The position numbers and the translations under genes were made by a program. This document shows positions 28,709 through 36,623 of a DNA stretch of 64,000 bases, in pieces. Every line of letters begins with the position of its first letter. The stretch's first letter is position 1. Origin of the DNA: Miltoncostaea sp036826475 (GTDB taxonomy: Bacteria; Actinomycetota; Thermoleophilia; Miltoncostaeales; Miltoncostaeaceae). The notes under the pieces are model-generated. The model did no database searches, was not told the DNA's origin, and was given only the letters and a program-made list of their open reading frames with translations. Location: NCBI GenBank assembly GCA_036826475.1, contig DAISWG010000010.1:10816-74815 (forward strand), written 5' to 3'.

Positions 28709-28843
28709 CCGCCGGAACGCTACGTGGCGGCCCCCCGGCGGGTCCGGCCGGCGGGACGCTGCGGCGACGCGGCGGATGACGACCGGTTGACGGGGGACCG
28801 GCAGGCTCCTCATGGTCAACGCACACGACACGGGAGGCCCCCG

Positions 28844-29197
28844 ATGAGCCTGAACATCGTCCGGCGCGACGACCTCGAGCAGACCGGCTCCTGGTCGCTC
28901 GTGCGCCGCTCGCTCGAGATCTCGGCGTTCGGCGTCAACCTGGTGGAGATCGCGCCCGGGAGCGCGATCCCCGAACACGACGAGCTGGCCCGCGACCAGG
29001 AGGAGATGTTCGTGGTCATGGAGGGCGACGCCGTGCTGGTGGTGGACGGCGAGGACCACGCCGCCCCGCAGGGGACGTTCGCCCGGCTCGACCCTGAGCA
29101 TCTGCGGACCGTCCGCAACGACGGCGACCACCCCGCGGTGGTGCTCATCGTCTCGGCCCCCCGCACGAGCGGCTATCAGCCGATGGAGTGGGCGTGA
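28844..29197 (+). CDS. Cupin-domain protein
   Basis: 117 aa single-domain cupin. Motif 1 is degenerate (GSAIPEHDELARDQEEMFVVMEG, where the usual second His is missing), and motif 2 includes TFARLDPEHLRTVRNDG. The metal site is partly kept (His, Glu, His). Substrate unknown. GGGAGG nine bases before ATG 28844. Overlaps the downstream acetyltransferase as GTGA. Confidence 0.8.
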   Translation: MSLNIVRRDDLEQTGSWSLVRRSLEISAFGVNLVEIAPGSAIPEHDELARDQEEMFVVMEGDAVLVVDGEDHAAPQGTFARLDPEHLRTVRNDGDHPAVVLIVSAPRTSGYQPMEWA

Positions 29198-30021
29198 CCA
29201 CGGACGCGGCGGCCGGCGCTGCGCGCGTCGCGAGCGGTCGCCCCGAGCCGGCCGGCTACCGGTCGCTGTGGGCGGCCGTCCCCGGCGACGTGGCGGACCG
29301 CCACGGGGTGGCCGCCCTCGACGTCGCGGGCGGCGTCTGCCTGGCGGTGGCCTCCCAGGCGGGCAACCCGATGCTGTGCCACGCCGTCGGGGTGGGCGTC
29401 GGTTGCGAGGTCGGCGACGCCGACCTCGACCGGATCGCGGCCTTCTACGCCGCGCGCGGCGGCCGCCACCAGGTGTCGGCGTCCCCGGGCGCCACCGGCG
29501 ACCTGGCCCCCCGGCTGCTGGCGCGCGGGTACCGTCCGTCCCGTCCATGGATGACGTTCCACCGGCCCGCGGGCGAGATCCCGGGCCCGGCGACGACCCT
29601 GCGCGTGGTCCGGGCCGACGCCCACTCGGCGCCCGCGTTCGGCGCCATCGTGGCGGCGGCGTTCGCACTGCCGGACGACCTGGCCGGATGGATCGCGGGG
29701 GCGGTCGGGGCGCCCGGCTGGACCTGCCTGCTGGCGATGGACGGCGACGTGCCGGTGGGCGCGGCGGGGGTGGTGGTCGACGGGGACGCGGCGTGGTTCG
29801 CGCTCGGCGCCACGGTGCCGGCGCACCGCGGCCGGGGCGCCCAGGGCGCGCTGTTCGCCGCCCGCGCGCGGGTGGCCCTGGAGGCCGGGGCCCGCCACTT
29901 CGTGACCGAGACGGGAGCGCCCGCCGGCGGGGACCGCCCGGGACCCTCCTACCGCAACATCCTGCGCGCCGGCTTCCGCGAGGCCGAGCTGCGGCCGAAC
30001 TACGCCTCGCCCGCCGGCTGA
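29194..30021 (+). CDS. GNAT-like N-acetyltransferase
   Basis: 275 aa. The C-terminal GNAT part has WTCLLAMDGDVPVGAAGVVV, FALGATVPAHRGRGAQGAL (the acetyl-CoA loop R-G-R-G-A) and SYRNILRAGFRE. The N-terminal half looks like a second, degenerate GNAT repeat (LAPRLLARGYRPSRPWMTF). Acceptor unknown. GTG 29194 overlaps the cupin stop; GTG 29188 is possible. Its 3' end overlaps the opposing gene by 22 bases. Confidence 0.8.
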   Translation: MTTDAAAGAARVASGRPEPAGYRSLWAAVPGDVADRHGVAALDVAGGVCLAVASQAGNPMLCHAVGVGVGCEVGDADLDRIAAFYAARGGRHQVSASPGATGDLAPRLLARGYRPSRPWMTFHRPAGEIPGPATTLRVVRADAHSAPAFGAIVAAAFALPDDLAGWIAGAVGAPGWTCLLAMDGDVPVGAAGVVVDGDAAWFALGATVPAHRGRGAQGALFAARARVALEAGARHFVTETGAPAGGDRPGPSYRNILRAGFREAELRPNYASPAG

Positions 30022-30776
30022 TCCCCCTGGGCCTCGTCGACCAGCGAGCGCTCGACCGCCTCCTGCACCAGGGCGAGGATCGTCGGCACCCACACCAGAT
30101 CCTCCGCCGGGTCGGCCGGCGGGGGGCCCGCGGCCAGCACGCGCACCCCGTCGGCGGCGCGCGGGGCCCCCTCCTCGTCCTGGGCCGCCGATGCGACGGC
30201 CGACCGGGCCCAGGTGCGGATCTCCGGGTCGCCGGTGGCCCGCGCCAGCGCGTCGACGTCCTCGCTCCGCGCGCCGGCGCCCACGTACTCCGCGATCTCC
30301 GGCGCGAAGTCCTCGGGGTCCAGGTCGAGCAGGTCGGCGGCGATCGCGCCGGCGGCGGTGGAGGCGGCCACCGCGGCATCCGCTCCGCCCTCCGCGACGG
30401 TCTCCTCCGCGGCCCGCAGCACCGCCCGGGAGCGCTCGGTGGCCGCCGCCAGCTCCTGGGCGGCGCGGACCGCGAGCGCACGGGCCAGCGGCGTGTCCGG
30501 ATCGTCGTCGGCGGCCCACTCCAGGACGATCTCGAAGGCCTCCAGGTCGTCCGCACCCGCCCGGTCGCGGGCGCGCAGCAGCGCGGCCTGCATCGGCCCC
30601 CGCAGCTCGGGCCAGTGGGCGGCGGACGCGGCGCCCGCCAGCGCCGCCGGGTCGCCCGAGGCGGGCTCGTCGCCGAGCGCACGCGCCAGCGCCCACGTCT
30701 CCGGGCCGAGCACCCCGCGCGGGAGGCTCAGGCCGGTGACGCCCAGGACCCGCGCGAGCGCCTCCTCCGGGCTCAT
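30000..30776 (-). CDS. Ala-rich helical protein, 258 aa
   Basis: No family recognised. Almost wholly helical and acidic, for example LEAFEIVLEWAADDDPDTPL, ALAVRAAQELAAATERSR, LLDLDPEDFAPEIAEYVGAG. There is no signal peptide or membrane helix. ATG 30776 overlaps the FAH-hydrolase stop as ATGA. The coupling suggests a partner protein of that enzyme, but nothing else supports it. Confidence 0.65.
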   Translation of the reverse strand: MSPEEALARVLGVTGLSLPRGVLGPETWALARALGDEPASGDPAALAGAASAAHWPELRGPMQAALLRARDRAGADDLEAFEIVLEWAADDDPDTPLARALAVRAAQELAAATERSRAVLRAAEETVAEGGADAAVAASTAAGAIAADLLDLDPEDFAPEIAEYVGAGARSEDVDALARATGDPEIRTWARSAVASAAQDEEGAPRAADGVRVLAAGPPPADPAEDLVWVPTILALVQEAVERSLVDEAQGDQPAGEA

Positions 30777-31570
30777 CGGACCGGGTTGTCCAGCACCCCG
30801 AGGCCGTCGATCTCCACGCGCACCCGGTCGCCGGGCCGCAGGAAGGCCTTTGGATCGCGGGCCACGCCCACCCCGGCGGGGGTGCCGGTGGTGATCACGT
30901 CCCCGGGCTCGAGCGTGAACGCGGCGGAGCAGAACGCGATGAGCGCCGCCACGCCGAACACCATGTCGGCGGTGGTGCCGTCCTGGCGCAGGTCGCCGTT
31001 CACCCACGTCCGGATCCGGAGCGCCTGGGGGTCGGGGATCTCGTCGGCGGTCGTGATCCAGGGCCCCCAGGGGGCCATCGTGTCGCCGCCCTTCGCCCGG
31101 ATCCACTGGGGCTCCTCGCGCTGGCGGTCGCGGGCGCTCACGTCGTCCATCACGGCGTAGCCGAACACGACGTCCAGGGCGTCGGCCTCGGACACGTGGC
31201 GGCAGCGGCGCCCGATGACCACGGCGAGCTCGCCCTCGTAGTCCAGCTCGTCGCTGTAGGCGGGGACGACGATGTCGTCGGCCGGACCCGTCACCGACGT
31301 CGGGAGCTTCGCGAACAGCAGGGGCCGCGTCGGCAGCTGGGCGCCGGTCTCCGCCGCGTGGTCGCGGTAGTTGAGGCCGATCCCGATGATCTTGCCCGGC
31401 ACCAGCGGCGGCGCGAGCCGCAGGCCCGCGAGCGGGAGGGGGTCGCCGTCGGCCGCCGGCACCGCTCCGAGCGCGGCGGAGACGTCCCCGCCCGCGAGGG
31501 GCGTGACCATGTCGCCGTCGACCCGCCCCAGGCGGGTTCCGGCGGAGTCGCGGACGGTGCACAGGCGCAT
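30773..31570 (-). CDS. Fumarylacetoacetate hydrolase (FAH) family protein
   Basis: 265 aa. The FAH core is clear: KIIGIGLNYRDHAAETG, LDYEGELAVVIG (Glu-x-Glu metal ligands), GYAVMDDVSARDRQ (Asp ligand), and DVITTGTPAGVGVARDP. The family hydrolyses or decarboxylates acylpyruvates and catechol-breakdown products in the cytosol; the specific reaction is not assigned. Starts at ATG 31570, divergent from the CDP-alcohol phosphotransferase gene with 36 bases between. Confidence 0.92.
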   Translation of the reverse strand: MRLCTVRDSAGTRLGRVDGDMVTPLAGGDVSAALGAVPAADGDPLPLAGLRLAPPLVPGKIIGIGLNYRDHAAETGAQLPTRPLLFAKLPTSVTGPADDIVVPAYSDELDYEGELAVVIGRRCRHVSEADALDVVFGYAVMDDVSARDRQREEPQWIRAKGGDTMAPWGPWITTADEIPDPQALRIRTWVNGDLRQDGTTADMVFGVAALIAFCSAAFTLEPGDVITTGTPAGVGVARDPKAFLRPGDRVRVEIDGLGVLDNPVR

Positions 31571-31606
31571 GCGCCGCTATCCTAGGGCCGTGGAGCCGGA
31601 CCCGCC

Positions 31607-32263
31607 GTGGCGGTTCCCACGCAGCCCCGAAGGAGGGCCGCCATCGGCACGTCACCGCAGGAGCTCGACGCCGGCGCCCGGCAGGGCCTCGGCCCCGCCG
31701 TCTGGCGGATCGTCGACCGCAGCGGCATCACCCCGAACACCATCACGATCCTGGGCTTCCTCGGGATCTGCGGCGCCTCCTGGCTGGCCCTGGAGCGCTA
31801 CTGGGTGCTCAGCTCGCTGCTGTTCGTCGCCTCCGGGCTGGTCGACTCCCTCGACGGGATGGTCGCGCGCCACCAGGGCCGGGTGAGCGCGTTCGGGGCG
31901 TTCCTCGACTCGACCCTCGACCGCCTGGCCGAGGCCGTGGTGTTCGGCGCGATCGGCATCACGTTCGCCCAGGACGGCATGGACTGGGCGCTGGCGGCGT
32001 GCTTCGCGGCGCTGGCCGGCTCGTTCATCGTGTCGTACGCCCGCGCCCGCGCCGAGGGCCTCGGCATCCCCGGCACCAGCGGCGGCCTGATGGGACGCCC
32101 GGAGCGCCTGGTGATCGTCGGCGCCGGGCTGTTCCTCGGCGCGGTCGGCAACGTGCTGCCGGTGCTGATCTGCATCCTGGCGGCCCTCAGCCTGATGACG
32201 GCGGTGCACCGGATCGTGATCGTGTACCAGGCCTCGGACGGCCGCACCCCGCGCAGACGCTGA
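31607..32263 (+). CDS. CDP-alcohol phosphatidyltransferase
   Basis: 218-aa integral membrane enzyme with the family motif D-x2-D-G-x2-A-R-x8-G-x3-D-x3-D, seen as SLDGMVARHQGRVSAFGAF then LDSTLDR. About six membrane helices. The neighbouring PimA-like gene recalls the actinobacterial phosphatidylinositol-phosphate synthase locus (pgsA1 near pimA), so inositol phosphate is a likely acceptor, by context only. GTG 31607 is used. The stop overlaps the next ATG as TGATG. Confidence 0.9.
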   Translation: MAVPTQPRRRAAIGTSPQELDAGARQGLGPAVWRIVDRSGITPNTITILGFLGICGASWLALERYWVLSSLLFVASGLVDSLDGMVARHQGRVSAFGAFLDSTLDRLAEAVVFGAIGITFAQDGMDWALAACFAALAGSFIVSYARARAEGLGIPGTSGGLMGRPERLVIVGAGLFLGAVGNVLPVLICILAALSLMTAVHRIVIVYQASDGRTPRRR

Positions 32264-33990
32264 TGCCCGGGGCGGCCCCGAGCGGCGCGGGCATGCGGAT
32301 CGCCCTGCTGTGCCCCCACGCGTGGCCGCCGCGCGACGACGTGGCGCACCAGGTGGCGGCCGAGGCGGCGGCCCTCGCCCGCCGCGGCCACCGCGTCACC
32401 GTGCTCGCGCCCGCCACCGACCGCGCCCGCGTGGCGGCGGGCCGGGCGGTGCTGCACGCCGCCCGCGAGGGCGACGGGTCGGCCCTGTCGCCCCCGGGGC
32501 CCGGGGTGCTCGAGGTGGGCCTGGGGCGCGCGGCGATGGCGGGTGCGCTGGAGGAGACGCTGTCGGAGCACCCGTGGGACGTCGTGCACCTGCACGAGCC
32601 GCTCGCCGCGAGCCCCGCCCTGACCGCGCTGCGCCACGCGGGCGGCGCCACCGCCGTGACCTTCCATCGCGCCGAGACGCTCGCCGGCGTCGCGTTCCTG
32701 CGGCCGCTGCTCGACCGCGCCCTCGCCCGCACGCGCCTGCGCATCGTGACGAGCGCGGCCGCGGCGCGGACCCTCGGCGACATCCTCCCCGGCGACTACA
32801 CGCTGGTGCGCCCCGGCGCTGACCTCGCCGCCCTGGCCCCCGGACCCGAGACCGCCGGGCCCCCCGGCCTGGTGCTGGTGGCCCGCGGCCGCGACCGGGT
32901 GGGTGTCCGCTTCGCGCTGAGCCTGCTGCGCGGCCTGGACCTCTCGGCCGTCGGGGCGATCACGCTGATCGGCCCGGCCGACGCGCCATGGCGCACCCGC
33001 ACCGCCGTGCCGAAGGCCCTCCGCGGCACCGTGACGGTGGTCCCGGACCAGGGCCCCGCGTCGCGTGCCGCCGCGCTCGCCGCGGGCCGCATCGCGGTGC
33101 TGGCCGACCCCTCCGACGCCGCCGGGCCCGTCCTGGCCGAGGCGCAGGCGGCCGGCTGCGCGGTGCTGGCGCCGCGCTCACCCGGCGCGGAGGAGGGCGT
33201 CGCCCACGGCGTCGACGGGCTGGTGCTCCCCCCCTTCACCCGGGAGGCGTGGATCGACGCCGTGGCCCAGCTCGTCGCCGATCCCACCCGCCGCGCGGCG
33301 ATCTCGGCGGCCGCGCGGGCGGGCGCCCGCTCCTGGGACGACGCGGCGGCCGAGCTGGAGGCCCGCTACCGCGACGTCCGCGATTCCGTCCCCGCCGGGA
33401 GCGGCGATGTGCGGGTGCGGGCCGACCTGCGGGTGCGGATGGGGCCGGGCCTGGACCCGGCGCGGCTCGTCGCGACGTGCCGCGCCCGCGAGATCGGCCT
33501 GGTGGCCGTCGCCTCGCCGGAGGGCGTCGCCCCCGCGCGGGCCGTGCGGGAGGCGGCGCCCGAGGGCCTCGTCGTGGTCGCCGGCCAGGAGGTGGCGACG
33601 GCGGAGGGTCCGCTCGTGGGCCTCTTCACCGACCGGGACGTCCCCGCCGGCCTCACGCTGGCCGAGTCGGCCGCCGCGATCCACGCGCAGGGCGGCCTGG
33701 TGATGGTCCCCGACCCCGCCGGCCCCACCGGCGCGCCGGAGCCCGAGGCGCTGCGCGCCCTGGACGGCGCCGCCGACCTGTACGAGGCGCGTGACGCGTC
33801 GGCCTGGGAGGTCCTGCGCCGGGTGGGGCTGCTCCCCTGCGCGGGCAGCGGCGCGGAGCGCGCCGACGAGGTGGGCGCCCGGCTCACAGAGATGCGTGCG
33901 GCGACCGATCCGGCGGCGTTCCTCGCGGCCGTCGCCGACGCGCGCGCGCCACGTCCGCCCAGGCGCCGCCGGCGGGCGCCCGCACCCTGA
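32263..33990 (+). CDS. Glycosyltransferase fused to a degenerate PHP-like domain
   Basis: 575 aa. Residues about 11-375 form a GT4-type glycosyltransferase: MRIALLCPHAWPPRDDV (PimA-like opening), VVHLHEPLAASPALTAL, TFHRAE, and a nucleotide-sugar half with GPVLAEAQAAGCAVLAPRSP, where the usual E-x7-E is only partly kept. Residues about 380-560 follow the PHP order, but every metal ligand is replaced: DLRVRM for DLHVHT, VASPEG for ITDHD, GQEVAT for GxEhxT. The end is basic. ATG 32263 overlaps the previous stop; ATG 32293 matches the family opening and is equally possible. Confidence 0.8.
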   Translation: MPGAAPSGAGMRIALLCPHAWPPRDDVAHQVAAEAAALARRGHRVTVLAPATDRARVAAGRAVLHAAREGDGSALSPPGPGVLEVGLGRAAMAGALEETLSEHPWDVVHLHEPLAASPALTALRHAGGATAVTFHRAETLAGVAFLRPLLDRALARTRLRIVTSAAAARTLGDILPGDYTLVRPGADLAALAPGPETAGPPGLVLVARGRDRVGVRFALSLLRGLDLSAVGAITLIGPADAPWRTRTAVPKALRGTVTVVPDQGPASRAAALAAGRIAVLADPSDAAGPVLAEAQAAGCAVLAPRSPGAEEGVAHGVDGLVLPPFTREAWIDAVAQLVADPTRRAAISAAARAGARSWDDAAAELEARYRDVRDSVPAGSGDVRVRADLRVRMGPGLDPARLVATCRAREIGLVAVASPEGVAPARAVREAAPEGLVVVAGQEVATAEGPLVGLFTDRDVPAGLTLAESAAAIHAQGGLVMVPDPAGPTGAPEPEALRALDGAADLYEARDASAWEVLRRVGLLPCAGSGAERADEVGARLTEMRAATDPAAFLAAVADARAPRPPRRRRRAPAP

Positions 33991-34041
33991 AACGCCACCC
34001 TGCAGGAGTAACGCGGACCCCTGTGAATACCGTCCCCGCAC

Positions 34042-34719
34042 ATGACCCCTGAGCCCCCCAAGCCGCGTCCCACCCGCCGCCCCGGCGGCCGGGGCACGGG
34101 CCCCGCGCCGATGACCGGGTCGAGCCCCGAGGACATCCAGGACGCGTACCAGCGGCGTGCGATCGCCGAGATCGCGGCGCTGAACGACGAGATCATCGCG
34201 TGCGAGCCGTGCCAGGCCGACGCGGAGCTCCCGGTGATGAGCTCCGGCTCGCCGCAGGCCGAGATCATGCTGATCAAGTGGGGCGCCTCCGTGGCGGAGC
34301 GCCAGGAGGGGGTCGCGTTCTTCGGGCGCGCGGGCACCGCGATCCTGAAGAGCGTGCAACGCCTGGGGATCGACCCCCTGATGCTGTACGGCACGCTGTG
34401 CCTGAAGTGCGCGCGGCTGGCGCCGGACGAGGCGCTGGAGCTGTGCCTGCCGTGGCTCTCCCGCGAGATCCACATCGTGCAGCCCAAGCTGATCGTGCCG
34501 ATGGGCGACGACGTGGTCGAGGCCCTCGCGAACCTGGACTTCCCGCTCGCCGGGCCGCTCCGCGCGGAGCCGGGCGAGGTGCAGCGCTGGACGCCGACGA
34601 TCGAGGCGCTCTACGTGCCCGACATCGACGCGTCGCTGGACGAGCAGAACGCCAAGCGGGCCTTCTGGGCGGCGTTCCGCGCGATCGGCGACTGGCACCA
34701 GGCCCAGCCCCCCTACTAG
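34042..34719 (+). CDS. Uracil-DNA-glycosylase-fold protein with altered catalytic loops
   Basis: 225 aa resembling family 4/5 UDG. Likely 4Fe-4S ligands are Cys54 and Cys57 (CEPC), Cys123 (LKC) and Cys135. FFGRAGTAILKSVQRLGI and PKLIVPMGDDVVEAL match the family, but the catalytic GEAPG loop is KWGAS (residues 79-83) and the C-terminal HPS loop is VPD. It would therefore lack ordinary glycosylase activity. The first 30 residues are Pro/Arg-rich. It is in the same reading frame as the next gene, with one TAG and six codons between. Confidence 0.7.
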   Translation: MTPEPPKPRPTRRPGGRGTGPAPMTGSSPEDIQDAYQRRAIAEIAALNDEIIACEPCQADAELPVMSSGSPQAEIMLIKWGASVAERQEGVAFFGRAGTAILKSVQRLGIDPLMLYGTLCLKCARLAPDEALELCLPWLSREIHIVQPKLIVPMGDDVVEALANLDFPLAGPLRAEPGEVQRWTPTIEALYVPDIDASLDEQNAKRAFWAAFRAIGDWHQAQPPY

Positions 34720-34737
34720 GTCACCGCCGCCTCCGCC

Positions 34738-35178
34738 GTGGAGTCGTTCGCGACGCCGCTGAAGGCGCTGGCGGCGCTCGCCGCCGGCTGGCTCCTCGCG
34801 AGGCTGGTCTCCACCCCGCGCCAGCTCGTCGCGCTCGCGCTGATCGCCTCGGCGGTCGACGTCGCGTCGGTGGCGGCGGGGCCGAGCCGCAGCATCGTGG
34901 AGGACGGCTCCGACGCGTTCGAGCGGGTCGCCCTCCACCTGCCCCCATGGGACGTGCAGGCGCTGCTCGGCCCCGTCGACGTGGTGTTCCTGGGCCTGTT
35001 CGCGTTCGGCGCCGCCCGGGTGGGCATGCACGCGGTGGCGGTGGCGGTGGGGGTGGCGACCGGCCTGGTGATCGGCGTCGGCGTCGCCCTGGGCACCGGC
35101 GCGGGGCTGCCGGCGATCCCGTTCATGGCCGCCGGGCTCGTCACCGTCCATCTGCTCGGTCCGCGGCGGCCCGCCTAG
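34738..35178 (+). CDS. Five-helix membrane protein with presenilin-like motifs
   Basis: 146 aa, helices at about 8-24, 28-48, 75-95, 97-118 and 122-142. Asp41 in ASAVDVASV matches the YD motif of presenilin helix 6, Asp81 in LGPVDVVFLGLF matches GxGD of helix 7, and LPAIPFMAAGLV (124-135) matches the LPALP..GLV of helix 9. Even the loop after Asp41 (GPSRSIVEDGSDAFERV) resembles presenilin's. Thus it looks like helices 5-9 of an intramembrane aspartyl protease. GxGD is GPVD here and Y is V, so activity is uncertain. GTG 34738 has no clear ribosome site. No signal peptide. Confidence 0.6.
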   Translation: MESFATPLKALAALAAGWLLARLVSTPRQLVALALIASAVDVASVAAGPSRSIVEDGSDAFERVALHLPPWDVQALLGPVDVVFLGLFAFGAARVGMHAVAVAVGVATGLVIGVGVALGTGAGLPAIPFMAAGLVTVHLLGPRRPA

Positions 35179-35226
35179 CGCCGGCCCGGGTCGTCGGCGA
35201 CGTGTCGGGGCGTCCGACCGCCGCCG

Positions 35227-36606
35227 TCAGCGCGTGAAGCGGGCGACGGCCTCGATGTGGGGCGTCTGCGGGAACATGTCGACGGGCCGCACCCACTCCA
35301 GCCGGTAGCCCCCCTCCACGAAGCGGGCGGCGTTGTCCGCGAACGTCGCCGGCTGGCACGAGACGTACACCAGGACAGGGGGCGCGAGCTCCAGGATCCG
35401 CCGCACGGCGCCCCCCGACAGCCCGGCACGGGGCGGGTCGACGATCGCCACGTCCGGGGCCGGCAGCTCGCCGCGGCGCTCGCGCAGCACCCCCCGCACG
35501 TCGCCGCACAGGGCGGTGTGGTTGCGCAGCCCGTTGGCGGCGGCGTTCGCGGCGGCGTCGGCGACCGCCTCGGGGACGATCTCGATCGCGACGACCTCCT
35601 TCGCCCCGGCGGCCACGGCGATCCCGATGGACCCGACGCCGGAGAAGAGGTCGTAGACCACCTGGCCGCCGTCCAGGCCCGCGGCCTCCGCGACCCGGTC
35701 GTAGAGCACGTCGGTCATGCGCGTGTTGGTCTGGAAGAACGCCGCCGCGGACAGCCGCAGGGTCACGCCCCGCACGCGCTCCTCCAGCCAGTCGCGGCCG
35801 TGGACCAGCCGCGTCGGCAGGCCGGAGGTGACCTCCGCCAGGCCGTCGTTGACCGCGTGCAGCAGGCCCACCAGCTCCGGGTGGGCGGCCGCGAGCGGCG
35901 CGGCGAGGCGGTCGACCGCCCCCTCCGCCCCCGGGGCGGTCACGATGGTCACCAGCACCTGGCCGGTCGCGACCCCCTCGCGCACCACCACGTGCCGCAG
36001 CACGCCCCGCTGGGCGCGCTGGTCGTACGGGACGATCCCCTCCCCCTCCGCCCACGCGCGCACGGTCTCGCGCACCCGGTTGCCGAGGTCGGTCGCCAGC
36101 AGGCAGTGGTGCACGTCGACCACCTGGTCCCACCGCCCGCGCTCGTGGAAGCCGAGGTGGACGCCGCCGTCCACGCCGGGCGACGCCGAGTACTCCATCT
36201 TGTTGCGATAGCCGAATCGCTCGATCGCCGGGTCGGGCTCGCGGACGTCGATGCCCTCCAGGTGGCCGATCCGCGCGAGGTGCTCCGCCACCTGGTCCCG
36301 CTTGGCCGCCAGCGCCCGCTCGTAGTCGACGTGCTGCAGCCGGCACCCCCCGCAGCGGGGGACGTAGGGGCACGGCACCTCCACCCGGGAGGGGCCGGGA
36401 GCGAGCACCGCCTCCAGATCGGCCTCGGCGAACCGCCGGCGCGCCTTGCGGATCCGCACCCGGGCCCGGTCGCCGGGCGCGGTGTCGCGGGCGAAGACCA
36501 CGAAGCCGTCGTGGCGGGCGACGCCGGCCCCGCCGAACGCGAGGTCCTGGACCTCCACCTCGAGGACGTCGTCGCGCTTCGGGCGGGTGGGGCGTGTCGT
36601 GGCCAT
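35227..36606 (-). CDS. rlmD: 23S rRNA (uracil-C5)-methyltransferase RlmD/RumA family
   Basis: 459 aa. N-terminal TRAM domain (about 10-65, QDLAFGGAGVARHDGFVVFA), 4Fe-4S cluster Cys motif CPYVPRCGGC, then the SAM-methyltransferase with VYDLFSGVGSIGIAVA, FFQTNTRMTD, IVDPPRAGLS and the catalytic Cys in VSCQPATFADN. Methylates uracil at C5 in 23S rRNA (or tRNA for close relatives); the exact position is not certain. ATG 36606, back to back with the divergent gene at 36624 (17 bases between). Confidence 0.92.
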   Translation of the reverse strand: MATTRPTRPKRDDVLEVEVQDLAFGGAGVARHDGFVVFARDTAPGDRARVRIRKARRRFAEADLEAVLAPGPSRVEVPCPYVPRCGGCRLQHVDYERALAAKRDQVAEHLARIGHLEGIDVREPDPAIERFGYRNKMEYSASPGVDGGVHLGFHERGRWDQVVDVHHCLLATDLGNRVRETVRAWAEGEGIVPYDQRAQRGVLRHVVVREGVATGQVLVTIVTAPGAEGAVDRLAAPLAAAHPELVGLLHAVNDGLAEVTSGLPTRLVHGRDWLEERVRGVTLRLSAAAFFQTNTRMTDVLYDRVAEAAGLDGGQVVYDLFSGVGSIGIAVAAGAKEVVAIEIVPEAVADAAANAAANGLRNHTALCGDVRGVLRERRGELPAPDVAIVDPPRAGLSGGAVRRILELAPPVLVYVSCQPATFADNAARFVEGGYRLEWVRPVDMFPQTPHIEAVARFTR

Positions 36607-36623
36607 GGGCCTAGTATCGCGGG

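Noticed and set aside
30000..31655. Single long gene covering the FAH hydrolase and the helical protein
   Set aside because: The FAH gene is in a different frame and ends with TGA overlapping an ATG, so these are two genes.
34738..35178. Prepilin peptidase (type IV) instead of presenilin-like
   Set aside because: Prepilin peptidases have GxGD with a cytosolic Cys domain and no PAL segment; the LPAIP motif and the loop after Asp41 fit presenilin better.
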